This document shows positions 35,149-46,912 of a stretch of 64,000 bases of DNA, piece by piece. The stretch lies in assembly GCF_033958435.1 (NCBI RefSeq), contig NC_134138.1, positions 194,281,298 through 194,345,297 of the forward strand, written 5' to 3'. Numbering within the stretch: the first letter of the stretch is position 1; each line of letters opens with the position of its first letter. The stretch is from Carettochelys insculpta. Its lineage: Eukaryota > Chordata > Testudines > Carettochelyidae. Made by a program: the position numbers and the translations under genes. Below the pieces are notes generated by a model, which saw only the letters and a program-made list of their open reading frames with translations, did no database searches and was not told where the DNA came from.

Positions 35149-36723
35149 GTGAAGAAATTCACTCTCTTCCTGGTTCGAAAGGCACTACAGCATTGTACTG
35201 TCCTGCTTAGACCTTGTATGGTAACAGTTCACACATTCAAGCTTATCATCACTCATATACAGATTCTCCTCTGTACCCATGTGGACTAATTAGCCGGACT
35301 TCACTTTTAGTAATCCAACATATGCACCCATATAACAGCACCTGAGCAGGGTGTGTGTTGCTTGGGCCCTATTGCATAACAAAGAGCTATGCATGACAAA
35401 TAGAGATATCCGTTTCTTTGGACCAGAGCTGTTGGCTCAAATCCTGCTGTTACTGAAGTTGGTTGGCAAAACACCTGTTAACTCCAATAGGTGCGAACTC
35501 ATGCCCACATGCCACTGACAGCATGCTGCACATCACCGTATTTAGCAAAGATGCTGGATTCTGTGCCATACACTAAATCGGGTGGTGCTCCTAGACCAGA
35601 ATGAGAGAACTACAGCCACGCAATGTGCCTGTGCTGATATCACCATCTCCATTCTGAACAAACTTCTGAACTCTTTCACTGTACCTAGAGATACCGAATG
35701 GTGCATTTTGAGGTCTTTACTTAATTTTTTTTAACGGGGCAAACTTCCACTGACTTCATTCAGCAGCAGTTGCTTGAGTAAGGGCAGAGACCTCAGGATT
35801 TATCCTAACTACTTGAGTAGCTTTTAAAACGGAGAACAGTGCTTTCTTTATATTGGCTTGAATCTTTAGTTTATGGTAAGAAAGACAGCCATGCAAGGTG
35901 TCAAAGGAAAATAAGTGTGTACTTAAAGTAATTAAAAACAATCAATCCTATTGAAAATATGTTCCCAGCAGTATTGGCAACTCCGGTGTTATCTGTCATT
36001 AGCACATATTATCTGACTGCAGAAGTCTGTCTGTTCTCTCATTTCTCCATTGGTTCTGTTCCTTTTTGCGTAATTTTTTCCCTCTATCACCACTTCAGCC
36101 TTGTTTTTTCCCCAAAGTCTTATTTACTTGGTAGTTTGTTTCCTTGTTTGTTTAATACCATGTCTTTACTGAGGTATTTAAAGTATGAATTATGGAATGT
36201 TTAAGGTAGAAGATTTCAGCATTGTTTTAAGAACGCACTTTTCTCTGTGCTCAAAGAAATATGAGCCCATGTGAAATAGCAAATGCATTATAAAATACAG
36301 TGCTTTAAGCATAGCTTTTAAAACACAGCTCCAGTTAAGTTATAATTACACAGCTACTAGTCATTGGGTACCGGCTGTATTTCAAATGGAGCAAAGTGTC
36401 CATAGTGAGAGAGAATGTGAGTACAGAGCCACAAGATCATTCATTTACGCCATGTAATGAGTAATCATCTTTACTAATACGTGCATGTTCCCTTTGGCAC
36501 TCAAGACTAAAGAACAAAGCTGTCCAAAACGTCTGGCAGATTGTCTTTCAGAGCTACTGAAAAATCAGTTGCCTCTTTTTTCTTTTTTAATACTGCCGAT
36601 TGATTGAGGGCGTGAGCGTGAGCGTGAGCTCGAGCTCCTTTTGCTTTTAATTAGCAGCGTTTGCAGTAATTTGGAAACTTCTCCCCCCAGTCTATTTTTT
36701 TTAACTTGTTGTTTTGCTTTAAG
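35149..36723 (+). other. MYRIP: MYRIP intron, unique sequence
   Basis: The reading frame stays open into the intron to 35289. No repeat ends were recognised, apart from a dispersed motif near 35740-35775 (CCACTGACTTCATTCAG). A short triplicated hexamer (GCGTGA/GCGTGAGC) lies at 36611-36628. Acceptor GCTTTAAG. Confidence 0.5.
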
Positions 36724-36828
36724 ATTTCAGATATCGAGAGCAGAATTTCAGCTCTCACTGTTGCAGGCTTGAATGTGGCTCCGTGTGTTCGCCTGGCAAG
36801 AAAACGGGAGCAAAGGCAAAGGAATCAG
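36724..36828 (+). CDS. MYRIP: MYRIP internal exon (35 codons)
   Basis: The acceptor is TTGCTTTAAG|ATT and the donor CAG|GTGCCT, phase 0-0. It encodes ISDIESRISALTVAGLNVAP followed by CVRLARKREQRQRNQ: the end of the coiled coil, then a basic stretch. ISDIESRISAL is shared by MYRIP and MLPH, while AGLNVAPCVR is MYRIP-like. The basic tail is plausible as part of the actin-binding surface (inference). Confidence 0.95.
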
Positions 36829-36918
36829 GTGCCTACAGCACTATGCGGCTTTGCACGGGGGAAGTCTCCGCTTTTTTTTGTGTATTACGACTTATTATAA
36901 TGTATATGTTTTTCACAG
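36829..36918 (+). other. MYRIP: Very short MYRIP intron, 90 bp
   Basis: It runs from GTGCCT to TTTTTCACAG. The length is a multiple of three, but the frame meets a stop at 36898-36900, so retention would truncate MYRIP. All other introns of the gene in this window are 0.9-23 kb. Confidence 0.92.
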
Positions 36919-36979
36919 ATGCAAACAATAGACACCTCAAGACAGCAGAGGAGGAAGCTTCCAGCTCCACCAGTAAAAG
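36919..36979 (+). CDS. MYRIP: MYRIP internal exon (61 nt)
   Basis: It follows acceptor TTTTTCACAG and ends AAAG|GTGCCC, starting in phase 0 and ending with one base of the next codon. It encodes MQTIDTSRQQRRKLPAPPVK, a strongly conserved basic/proline motif near the C-terminus of MYRIP. The KLPAPPVK stretch resembles an SH3-type proline-rich ligand, though no partner can be read from the sequence. Confidence 0.95.
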
Positions 36980-38337
36980 GTGCCCCAAAAATTCATTCAA
37001 CTAATTTTATGTATTGTCTTCTCTTGCTGGTTAAACTGCAGTATGCAGCCTGAAGAGAGCAGTTCAGGGCAATGGAGTTACAAAGCGAATACAATGAGAA
37101 TAAACAGTACCCCAGAGCTACATGGGCATTACAAAACCCTGATTTTGCCTTTTGGAAGGTGTTTTCACTTGCTCATTTGATTTAATTTGCTGCATACGTC
37201 AGAAGACTGGCCAAGGCAAATAAGAAGTGATGACTGTGTGACCTGAAAAGATCCCAAAAAGGCTATTCTGGAGTGAGTGGCGGTTAGAATCAGCAAACAG
37301 CGATCACAGTGTGCTAGTTTAGCCAAGGTAGTGCTAGCCTACTGCCCTGCACCCCAGTAAAGTGAATAGGGGGCCCTTGAACTCTTCTGACCCTAACCAG
37401 TTGCTTAGCCTGTTTATGCCAAGCACCAGTTCTACCAGTTAGCAGTAAGACAAAAGCAGTTGAGATCATTTTTCTGGGAGTAAGTGGAGCGTGTGTCAGG
37501 AAGGCACTTGTGCCATGGACTACAGGTCTTAAAAATATTTCTAGTTTGTGGAGAGTTGATCAACTTGCTTAGACTTGACTACACACTCTTGGAAAAGCTC
37601 ACTTTTAAGGCCTGAATCCAGCCAAGCACTATTTAATAAAACCTTTAAATGTGAGCTCAGTGCAAATGCATCTTTAAGCGCTTTGCTGAATCCATGTGTA
37701 ACGGCATAAGAAATTTCAGGGACAGGGCGAAGCTACCCGGCTTACATGCCTTCACCGCAGCATCATGCTTCTTCCATGACTCAAAATCATCTTAAGAAAC
37801 TTATCTGTTGAATTCCTCTGTAACTTTTGGATTTAGCAGTTAGATTTAGCACATCCCCACTAGGCATGTTAAATCGAACCCCGGAAAATCGACCACCAGT
37901 GGGTCAATTTTCCCTTAAGTGTAGACATACGCTCCATGACATTATCTGATGATTTACTGTTTGCCTGTGAACATTCTCATGAGATCTTGTTTTGCTTTTC
38001 TGTTTACTCTGAGTTTTCTGATTTTTCACTGCGTGCCTTCCAACTTTAACTGTTTAGTGGTGTGACAATGCCTGGACCCAGTTCACCACTGCTTTACCCT
38101 AAATTCATGCCATTGTAACTCCATTGATGGAAGTGAAATCATGTGACATTGAATCGGGTTTTCTCATAATTTCAAAAACCTCTCTTACAATATCGTAGTC
38201 TTCCAGTTTCCATTCAAAGTAACCCAAACTTTCCTCAAAACTTTGGTGTCAGTCTCTGAAAAGCTAAAAGATTTGCTTCTTTCAAATCTGTTATTTCAAG
38301 TTATCACATAAAAGATGTTCCCATTTTTCTCCCCCAG
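36980..38337 (+). other. MYRIP: MYRIP intron with a MITE fragment
   Basis: Unique apart from about 37862-37934, which ends in TTAAGTGTAGACATACGC and contains TTAAATCGAACCCC. It is the right end of a TGTCTACACT-family element whose left part is missing. The acceptor at 38337 is TTTTTCTCCCCCAG, a strong pyrimidine tract. Confidence 0.55.
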
Positions 38338-38456
38338 GTGAAAATATCGATGATTCTTCACTTACTACTGTTAGAACATTTAACAGAAACTTTATGCTCC
38401 AAGGATCTCTAACACAAAGAACTAAAGAGGGAAAAAGCCCTGCCAAGGACTTGATG
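38338..38456 (+). CDS. MYRIP: MYRIP penultimate coding exon (119 nt)
   Basis: The first two bases complete the Gly codon begun at 36979; it ends ATG|GTAACG in phase 0. It encodes ENIDDSSLTTVRTFNRNFML followed by QGSLTQRTKEGKSPAKDLM. The FNxNFxLQGSLTxRTKE motif is typical of MYRIP, and a related YRGSLTQR motif occurs in MLPH. Confidence 0.95.
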
Positions 38457-39432
38457 GTAACGTCTGAGAACAGACCTTGTTAAAATTGTTAAGAGCAAGA
38501 AATATGGATTACTCATTTAAAGCTAGATTGTCCCTAACCCTTACTCGCTGCTTCTAGGACTAAGGCTCCTTTCACTCCATAGCAAGGAGATTATCTTAGC
38601 TCTGCCCAGCGTCTTGCCAGTTGTAACAGCTACCCGAGAGAACTAGCTACACGAACGAAGCCTGGAGTGGACAAGGAACTGTACTCTTTCAGGAATTCCT
38701 CTTAGTTGCTTAATTTAGTCTGTGTCTACATTGACATGAATAAACTTCAAGTGCTCTGGATGTGTTTATAGAATTACAAATAAGAACCATTTTTTTAAAG
38801 AGACCTTTAAAAATGGCAAAATTAACTGACCCTTGAGTCCAGGCCCAGACTTGTGGGGCAGACCATGACAGCAACAGTGCTGCAGTATAATACAGTAGAA
38901 GACACTTTTCTCATATCTCACCTATTCATAGGGAAATGTCAGCAGAGGGGTTTAGTGGGAGTTAACTGGTGCACAGACCACATACTGGGTCTCTACATAG
39001 GGTATGAATGTGAATGAGTGGGCCATGCAGTGCTCCCAGAAGAACAATTATCTCCTGTGTTGGCAGACCAATAAGGGAACAAGTTCAAGAGTTGAAACCA
39101 TCTTGTCCCCAAACACCTAAATTGAGATCCTGGTCCCACTGGAGTCAATAACAACAAAACTCTTAACTTCAGTGGGGCCAGGCTTTCATCACAGAATTCA
39201 AATCTCTGGCCTGTCAGTTCGTCTCAACAATCAGGAGGGGACTTAAATGGTGTATACTAGTATTGTGCTCTCTGGCTTGTATTTCATCCAGAATAATTGG
39301 TGTATATGATAGCTCAGTAGCCTGGTCATTAAGCATTGGTGGTCCCCTTTTGTTGAATCAGCGTTGTATTTTATATGTTTTGTCACTGTGAAATATTTTG
39401 CTAATAACGTTTTCCTTTTCTCTCCATTCTAG
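38457..39432 (+). other. MYRIP: Last MYRIP intron
   Basis: Begins GTAACG and ends CTCCATTCTAG. A phrase at 38722 (TGTGTCTACATTGACATGAA) may be a stray transposon terminus. Nothing else was seen. Confidence 0.5.
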
Positions 39433-39465
39433 GAACCAACTATAGGATCTGCTGTAATGTACTAG
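39433..39465 (+). CDS. MYRIP: MYRIP terminal coding exon (10 codons and stop)
   Basis: After acceptor CATTCTAG it encodes EPTIGSAVMY and stops at TAG 39463-39465. The ending SAVMY matches the MYRIP C-terminus as I know it from mammals. This closes the reading frame: the seven exons sum to 912 coding bases (304 residues), roughly the last third of a protein of about 860 residues. Confidence 0.95.
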   Translation, partial: EPTIGSAVMY

Positions 39466-40755
39466 ACTTACAAAACTACTGCCAATAACACACTGCCTAA
39501 GGCTGTACACTAGAGTGCCTTTATTTAACAGCCATTGTATGTCCAGTAGAAAATGGACTTTGGAGAACCCACAATGCCTCAGTAATAGGGCTTTGTTTGG
39601 ATACCTCACTGAGAAAGCTGTCCAGCATTGTGGTCTGCTAATGGAAACTCTGCCTTAAAGTTCTCATGAGACTCCAGAAAGGATACTGGGTTTCATAAGC
39701 AAGGCTCTGTGTTTTAAGATGCACTTTCCCCTCCCCCATTGATTGTACTAAAGTATATTGTCTTTAAAATACAATGTGTTTTTCTATACTTAATTCAACC
39801 ATAATTGTTGGTCAGTATTTCATGGGAAGAGACATAGAACACAAATCTGTGACCCATATTTGCTGGCAGGTTTGATGCTGAGTGCAGTGTTTCTGATCAG
39901 TTCCAGCATCATTTTCTAAAAGACCCTCTGTTGGCTGAGAGAGCAACTTTGGCTGAGTTACTATTCTGTCTCCAGATCTGGGCTCTTCGGATGTTAACAG
40001 AGCAGCTGACAATTGCAATCGGCTGGCACATTGCACCCTAGCATCCTGTGGTGGGGGACACGCATTTATCATGTCTCCAAAAAGATAAATTCTGAGTCAT
40101 TATTTTGGCATCTTGAGACATCTGAACACCATTGCAAAATCAATACCTTGCACCTCTGTGCTCAGACACATAATCCATTTTAGGAAGTACCCAAAGTACA
40201 CAGCAGGCACCTCTCTGAATTAATCTTTCCCAAATGTTTAAGATTACATTAGAGTAAACCAAGGCTGTGAATTAATATTGTTCCAAGACTGTGCTTCCTG
40301 AAACGTGTTTTTAAATAATAAGAGCTGATTATAAAAAGCTTTTTCAGGTGCTAGGAGGGGGAAGACCTCACGAGGGGCACCTCACTTCCCCTCCCTTGCA
40401 TGATGCATGGAAGGGCTTTTCAGAACTGCAGTCCCTTTGCTCTGAGGAGTGCTGGACAGCTGTCTCCTGCAAGCTAAAGGAAGCAGAGAGGTGATGGAGC
40501 CATGGTGCTGACCCACAGAGCGGTCTGATTGCACAGTGGGTGCTGAGCTGCACACCACACAGGAGGATAGTGGCAGAAATGCTCTTCCTGAATCCCAAAG
40601 AGGCATTGTGCCTCCAGAAGCTCCACCGGGGCAGCACCTGCCTGTACCTCCACCAGTGCTGGCCATTACGTAATGGGCAGTACAGACCGCTAAGGAGCAA
40701 ACAGTCTATGTAACCACAAATGTTTTTGAAATAAATTTTAAAATATGCAGTAATT
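39466..40755 (+). other. MYRIP: MYRIP 3' untranslated region (candidate extent)
   Basis: There is no splice donor in frame after the stop. The first canonical AATAAA after the stop is at 40730, so a UTR of about 1.3 kb is proposed. The minus-strand open frames at 39812-40072 and 40368-40700 are not gene-like. Confidence 0.5.
40730..40735 (+). terminator. MYRIP: Candidate polyadenylation signal AATAAA
   Basis: The hexamer lies in TTTTGAAATAAATTTTAAAA and is the first canonical signal downstream of the MYRIP stop codon. No clear GT-rich downstream element was seen within 40 bases. Later AATAAA copies at about 41072 (inside a transposon) and 42650 are alternatives. Confidence 0.45.
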
Positions 40756-40820
40756 TAAAAGCTGGGGACTTTAAACAGCTTCTGACTGATTCAAAAAATG
40801 AGGCCAAAATTTTCTACTTA

Positions 40821-41288
40821 GAGTGTGTCTACGCGTCAAAGTTATTTTGGAATAACGGCCACTACTCCGAAATAACTTTGCAAGCATCTCCACGATGCAA
40901 TGGCTATTTTGAAATAATTCTGAAATCGTGGCCAACTTCTTTTGAATTTGGTAAACCTCATTCTACGAGGAATAGCACCTATTCCAAAATAGATATTTCA
41001 AAAAAAGCTCTGTGTAGACAGGGAATAGGGGCTATTTTGAAATTTGATATTCCAGAATATTTTATTCGAAAATAAAACTGCTGTGTAGGTGTAGTATTTC
41101 GGATTAGAGCTTCTAAGGGCTCTAGTCTGAAATAGGCTCTATTGTGTGTGGACACACTATTTCGAAATAAGTTTTGATTATTTTGGGGCTTCCCTGTAGC
41201 ATGGACACATTATTCCGGAATATCTTATTTTGGAATTATAACTCTGGAATAAGCTTTTCAGGAATAACTCTGTAGTGTAGATATAGCC
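40821..41288. mobile_element. AT-rich MITE with GAATAA palindromes, 468 bp
   Basis: Left end GAGTGTGTCTACGCGTC; the right end reverse complements to GGCTATATCTACACTACAG. The interior is full of short palindromic units such as TATTTCGAAATA and TATTCCGGAATA. It sits just beyond the first poly(A) signal of MYRIP and brings its own AATAAA (about 41072), which could be used if transcription reads through. Confidence 0.75.
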
Positions 41289-43050
41289 TCAGAGGCCTAA
41301 ATTTAGGCACCTTGATATATGTGTAGAATACCTAAAGAAGAGCAGCCTGATTGTTAAAAATGCTGAGCCACCACAGCTCCCATCGTCTTCCTCGGCAACA
41401 GCGCATGCTACTGATAATTGGGTGTACTTTGTAGGTAGCCATATTGGCAGTTTGGGCTTGTATGTCGAAGAGATGGAATAGTTTTGAGTTGTCATTAGAC
41501 TTGGATTCAGCACCACTAAAAGTAGGGAGTAGTTCAGATCCAGCCCATTCAAACCTGATCAGGGTAGCCAGATCAATGGTTACAGTTTGAATTTCCTTCA
41601 TAATTTCAAGCCTCCTCATCAGTGCAACTGGAATTGGTGAGAAAAATTGGGTCCGATTAGAAACGTAAGGCCACATCCCCTGCAAATATACCTCCCCATA
41701 GTTTCACTGACGTCAGTGGAACTCTGATGATTTAAAACAGTTGTAGATCTAGCCCATGATGGTCATTCTGGGCCAGATTATGCCTTGTGTTATTCTCATG
41801 CAGTCCTCATAATCTCCAATTTATTTGCACAAGTATGAGAACAGAACTTATGTTTATACTGTGTGTGTATATGGTTATACACACAAACCCCATCTAAAGA
41901 AAGAGATTAAACAGAGTAGGATACCTAATACATTTTTCATTCTTCAATCTCCATCCTGTAGATTGTTCTCTTGTGTGTGTGTGCAATACATTCCCAGATG
42001 TTAGTTTATGCAGGTATGCGTGTCATGAAATGTCACTAATAGTGGTTGGTTTACATATTTGTCTAATAAGCTAATACTGTGTCTGTAATATCAATTCAGA
42101 AATGACTAATGTTAATAGAATAATGGCTTTTGTTCTGTTAGTGTGGTTTAAAAAAAACCAGACTTTGGAGTAGAATGTTATCCATAAGAGGCATGAAAAG
42201 CAACTCCTGTTGTGTTACAATGTTAAGTCTTCTTTGACAAAAATGTGTATTGTGTAGGTATTGCAAAACAAAACAAAAAGCCCTTCCCCGCCCTGCTACA
42301 AGGTATTTGAATTTTTACAGATTTACTTGTGCCAAATATGTGAAAAAGATTAATTTACTGTTTTAAAAAAACCATAAAAACATGTTATAGCACACAAAGA
42401 ATTATTTTGTCATCAAGTGATTTCACTCTTTTGTGTTAATATTTATATTAGATTAATTTTTATAAATGAAAATATTTTAATGGTTAAAAAAGACTATATA
42501 ATCTATTTGATTAAGCCTGAGTGAAAGTAAAGCTTGCCTTGTTGTTGTTGTTATCTGCATATCCACCAAGAATTATTGTTAAGCGAATGATGAGTAAACG
42601 CAATTTATGAAAAAGAATGCCTTTTCAGGGACCTGATTCATAAAGAAAGAAAATAAATCTACTGTTGATTGGACATCTGTGCTCTTCACTCAGGAAAGGT
42701 GCAGACTGCCATACCTTTGAACAGTGTTATAATACTCCAGCATGGCAGTATAAGAGCTTGCCATACAAAAATGACCACTTCTCTGTTGGTTCTTTCACAG
42801 CTATGCAATTCAGAAAAGGGGGCCGTATTCCAGTGTGTGAAATGCACTAATTTAGCCAGGGAGGGAGTGGGGGACAGAGATTTCCATTCAGATTCAGATG
42901 CCATTCCATTCCTTTAGAGAAGGAAAAGATCACTTTAAGAAATGTATTTTTCTAATCCATATGCATGTTATGCTGAATACAGTCAGTCCCTCGACAGGCA
43001 AAATTCCCATAAATGTCAGTGAGGATTTAAGGACTGAGTTAGGGAACTTC
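41289..43050 (+). other. Region after MYRIP, possible distal 3' UTR
   Basis: About 41840-42660 is AT-rich with UTR-like character: poly-A/T runs, ATATTTATATTAG, and the run TTGTTGTTGTTGTT at 42541, with AATAAA at about 42650. It may be a long alternative MYRIP 3' UTR. No coding region or transposon end was recognised. Confidence 0.35.
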
Positions 43051-43486
43051 AGCTACGTCTACACAAGCCCCAAACTTCGAAATGGCCACACAAGTGGCCA
43101 TTTCGAAGTTTACTAATGAAGCGCTGAAATGCATATTCAGCGCTTCATTAGCAGGCGGGCGGCTGCGGCGCTTCAAAATTGACGCGACTTGCCGCCGCGC
43201 GTCTTGTCCAGACGGGGCTCCTTTTCGAAAGGACCCCGCCTACTTCGAAGTCCCCTTATTCTCATGTGCTCATGGGAATAAGGGGACTTCGAAGTAGGCG
43301 GGGTCCTTTCGAAAAGGAGCCCCATCTGGACGAGACGCGCGGCGGCAAGCCGCGTCAATTTCAAAGCGCCGCGGACACCCGCATGCTAATGATGCGCTGA
43401 ATATGCATTTCAGCGCTTCATTAGTAAACTTCAAAATGGCCATTTGCGTGGCCATTTCAAAGTTTGGGGCTCGTGTAGACACAGCC
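43051..43486. mobile_element. Palindromic MITE, family D copy 2, 436 bp
   Basis: Ends AGCTACGTCTACACAAGCCC and its complement GGCTGTGTCTACACGAGCCC, with TTC on both flanks (43048-43050 and 43487-43489). It is nearly palindromic over its whole length: for example GACTTCGAAGTAGGCGGGG on one arm mirrors the other around a centre near 43268. Open frames on both strands across it encode the same peptides because the arms are mirror images. Confidence 0.92.
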
Positions 43487-45639
43487 TTCATGTCCTGTTT
43501 TCCTGTTCTAATACATCCAGTGCAGTTTTCATGCCACCTGGCAGGTCCCTTACAAGCAGCACATTCACTTGGATCTCTTTGCTGTGCATTTGGGCCTTTT
43601 GCATTGTGCTAGCAAGTGATAACTGTCACAACCGTCAGGCTCAGTCTTCCCCATGGTAAAGAAAACCACTTCCCTAGCCCAGCTGGAATTGTGCTAGCTC
43701 GGGTTTTTACTGCTATAGCTTGCACTTTTCCAGCTGTGTGCTGTGAACAGTCAGTGTCACTACCCTTAGTATGAATTACACCTGCTGCATTCCCATGCTG
43801 CCTATACTGTCCCCTTCAGTGGTGCTCAGATAACAAGCCTTAGAGAGCATCACCCGGCAGAATATAGCTGCAGAGTGCTTTCACAGAGAAGATATATGTG
43901 CATGCAAAACACTGCCTCTGCCAGCTACTGTCCCTTACTTAGGCAGATTCCCTTAGCTGGCACAGAGCCTGAGCAGCACTTCTTCAGTACACATCTACCA
44001 GACCCTTGGAATAAGGGGCGTGGCTGCAATGGTGGTGAGCTCCAGTCAACACTGACTGCTGGTATGACTCAGAGAGTCACAATAGCTTGTGCAACTCTGG
44101 ATTCTTCAGGCCTGAACTAGGGGCCCTCGCTTGAGCATCTTGCCCATTGTGTTCATCTTGTGTGGGCGTCCCAGGTGCTGGTAAAGTTGGGGCTAGTTCT
44201 GGCGTACTGTTTGTCTACTCCATTACAAGTCATGCTGTGAGCCATGGTAAACTCCTATCCCACTACTGCTAGCAGGTTTACTTTAACAGTCGAGTGGATT
44301 ATGACCACAGTGAGCTCCCTGTCTAACCCCAGCTGATTTCTGGCTCAACCTGCCTTTCTCATGCGCTGGGTGTCTTAGCTTGTGTTGGCAGTTAAGCAGT
44401 TGGCAACTAGAATAGCATGAGAAACTGAACATTTCCAGTATCTTTTGCACTGAGCTTGGGCCACACCTGCCACAGTGCTGTGTGGGAGCTATTTCAAGGG
44501 TAAGCAGCCTGGCAGACTAAGGGAACCAGAGTAATTCCAAAAAGCCCTTGAGAAGAGATGGTGTCCCTCTAACAGGCCACAATGAGCTAGGATAATGTAA
44601 TGACTCTGTCATTAAACTACCTAGAGAGTTCTAGCATGCGGCTGACAAAACACTATTACCTAAACCCCACCCATTTTGTTAAGCTAAGTATAACAGAGGC
44701 TTCATTGCTGGTCATGGTTAGAGAAGTGGTTTTTTATTATTATTCAAGCAATAGCTATATCTACCAAGTCTGAATGACTGGCTTTAAAAATTGGAATCGT
44801 GCTTAGTTCATAACTATCCACACAGACCTAAAAGGAAACGCTAATAATATCATGTGATTCTGGTCACACCAGAGGGGAACAAGAAATATTGGATGTACCT
44901 ACCAAGCAATCTATAAACAAGTCAGAGGGGCTTAAATGCCCTTACACAAACTATTTGTCAAATAACTGAAATAATTAATCCCATCTGTAAAAATAAATTC
45001 CTGCTGCTGGCAGACAGCCCACTTTTCTGCCTCCGGATTAAATTCACTGGCTAAATTATTTGCTGGGATTAATTCAACCACTGCTACTTTGGCTGTTATT
45101 CATGAAGACAACTAGAAAAACAAGGTTGGGCTACCATCTTTTGATATATGCTTCAGGAATTAAGTTTCAGTTCTGGGTCACTTGCTGAATAATGAATGGT
45201 CATTTTTGACCATGAGCTACTACTTTGAACTGCTCAGAATTTTATCTGATGTATTTTTAGTGGCAAGAGTTGCATATTAAGATTAATGTGGTGTAATTAG
45301 CACAGCTCCTATAATTAAAGTTACTGAAGTAACCAGTGTAGTGATGGGTCACCTTAAGCAAGTAATTATGGATTATTTATGTAACTGAATATAATAGGAC
45401 TGATTTGAGCTGTGATGGTTGAACCATGACTTTTCAATTTTTCATCTGGGAAAGCTACAACCCTGACTCTACCTTAAATCCAACAAACTTTTTCATTTGC
45501 AGATCCTGGAAAGACCCCTCTGGGCCCTTTGAAATTGTCCAGGCCCTTGGGCAATTGTTCCCTTTGTGCTTCACTACTCTGTCCCACCCCCACCTCCCAT
45601 CAGCAAGCCCATCTGTGGCCTTTTAAGCTCCCTCTCCTA
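43487..45639 (+). other. Intergenic, nothing recognised
   Basis: Unique-looking sequence downstream of MYRIP; no open frame with family resemblance. A phrase near 45525-45600 (GGGCCCTTTGAAATTGTCC) belongs to a decayed dispersed repeat also seen at 22970. Confidence 0.45.
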
Positions 45640-46070
45640 GGCTACGTCTACCCTACAGAGATCCTTCACAAGAAGTTCTTCTGGAAGAGATCTTCCGAAA
45701 AAACTTGTTTCGAAAGAAAGCATCCACACACAAAAAAGCAGACTGAAAGACCGATCCACTCTTTCAACAGAGAAGGTCCACACAGCCCCCGCTCTTTTGA
45801 AAGAACAGGCCAGGGATCGAAAAATCCGGTGCCATGAGCTCTGCTCTTTTAAAAGACGGGCCCGTGGAGCGTCTACACCTGCTGTGTTCCAAAAGGAGCT
45901 GTTGAAAGAAGGCACTTTTCCTGCTCCAGGAGTGGAAGAGGACTTCCAGCAGAAGAGCAGTGTTCTTTCAATTTCAGATTGAAAGAGCGCATTTAGCGTG
46001 TAGACCGTCCACGTGTTCTTCCCCAAAAGGGCCAGATTTTCTGAAAGAACTTGCTTGTGTAGAGGCAGCC
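45640..46070. mobile_element. MITE, family C copy 2, 431 bp
   Basis: Left end GGCTACGTCTACCCTACAG; reverse complement of the right end GGCTGCCTCTACACAAGC. It has the same 431-bp length as the copy at 6698, and shares AGAAGTTCTTCTGGAAGAGA and the ATCGAAAAATCCGG segment. The CTA/TAT flanks suggest a mutated duplication. Confidence 0.82.
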
Positions 46071-46912
46071 TATGAGGAGGGAGTACTTTTCTTTAAAAAA
46101 AAAGCAAACAAAAATGCACCTGCTTGTGGAATACACCCTAGAGGACCACGAATATACAGTTCATAAATCCCAGCTAGTCTGTATGCATCACAGCCACAGG
46201 GCCCTGGTGTGTATAAAAATACACCAAAAGCACAAACATTTTCTATCGCTTTAATACTGGTAAATACATTGAGAACACTTTAGTTTATCCAGCCATTGTT
46301 TACTTTTAACCAACATTAACAATTCACTTTGAAATACGACAGAGAGCTTTGATGGCAGCCTAGCACAGACCCTCTGTGTGTCACGTTTTATACAGAGTTG
46401 ATTCCAAGCATGAATGTCTTTGGTTCTTGAACAGCTCTACCATCACAGTGACTACGGTGGTGTTAGGGTTGTGGGGGAGGATGTTTGTGAACAGCAAGGT
46501 TTGCATTCAGGATCACTTTTCAGTTTGGATCACTCTACCTGAGAATGCTTTTTTTAAAAGCAGGTTACACAATAAATAAATCAAAACCATGGAGGCAAAA
46601 GCAGAACCAAAAGAGAACTGTACTGTGTATGTGAAGATGTGGTAGGCGTGTGCAAATTCAAATGAGAGGTGCTGAGTTTAGTTACGTCAGGTGACAAGGG
46701 AATCACCACCAGCCATCATCTGCATCCAGGGCCTCTTGCTCCTGCAAAGCGTTCACAATCAGCTCCAGGCTACTGAGCCCAGGCCTCAGGTTCCTGTGGC
46801 TGCTCCTGAGCTGCCTTTTCCCAAACCGGCCGATAGGTCGGACCCCACGTTCCACATACCAAAATGGATCTATTTCAGGACCTGAAAAGCATTTGGAAAA
46901 GAAGCACATATT
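46071..46912 (+). other. Intergenic, nothing recognised
   Basis: No repeat end, RNA gene or coding exon was recognised between two transposons. Confidence 0.4.

Noticed and set aside
3727..39465. Assignment of the gene to melanophilin (MLPH) instead of MYRIP.
   Set aside because: Shared words such as ISDIESRISAL occur in both, but VHHAELQ, QTIDTSRQQRRKLPAPPVK and the SAVMY ending are MYRIP features.
43082..43491. Matching open frames on both strands (and again at 46893-47359 and 13005-13338) encoding similar peptides, which looked like a small gene family.
   Set aside because: They are translations of the arms of palindromic family D transposons and have no coding signature.
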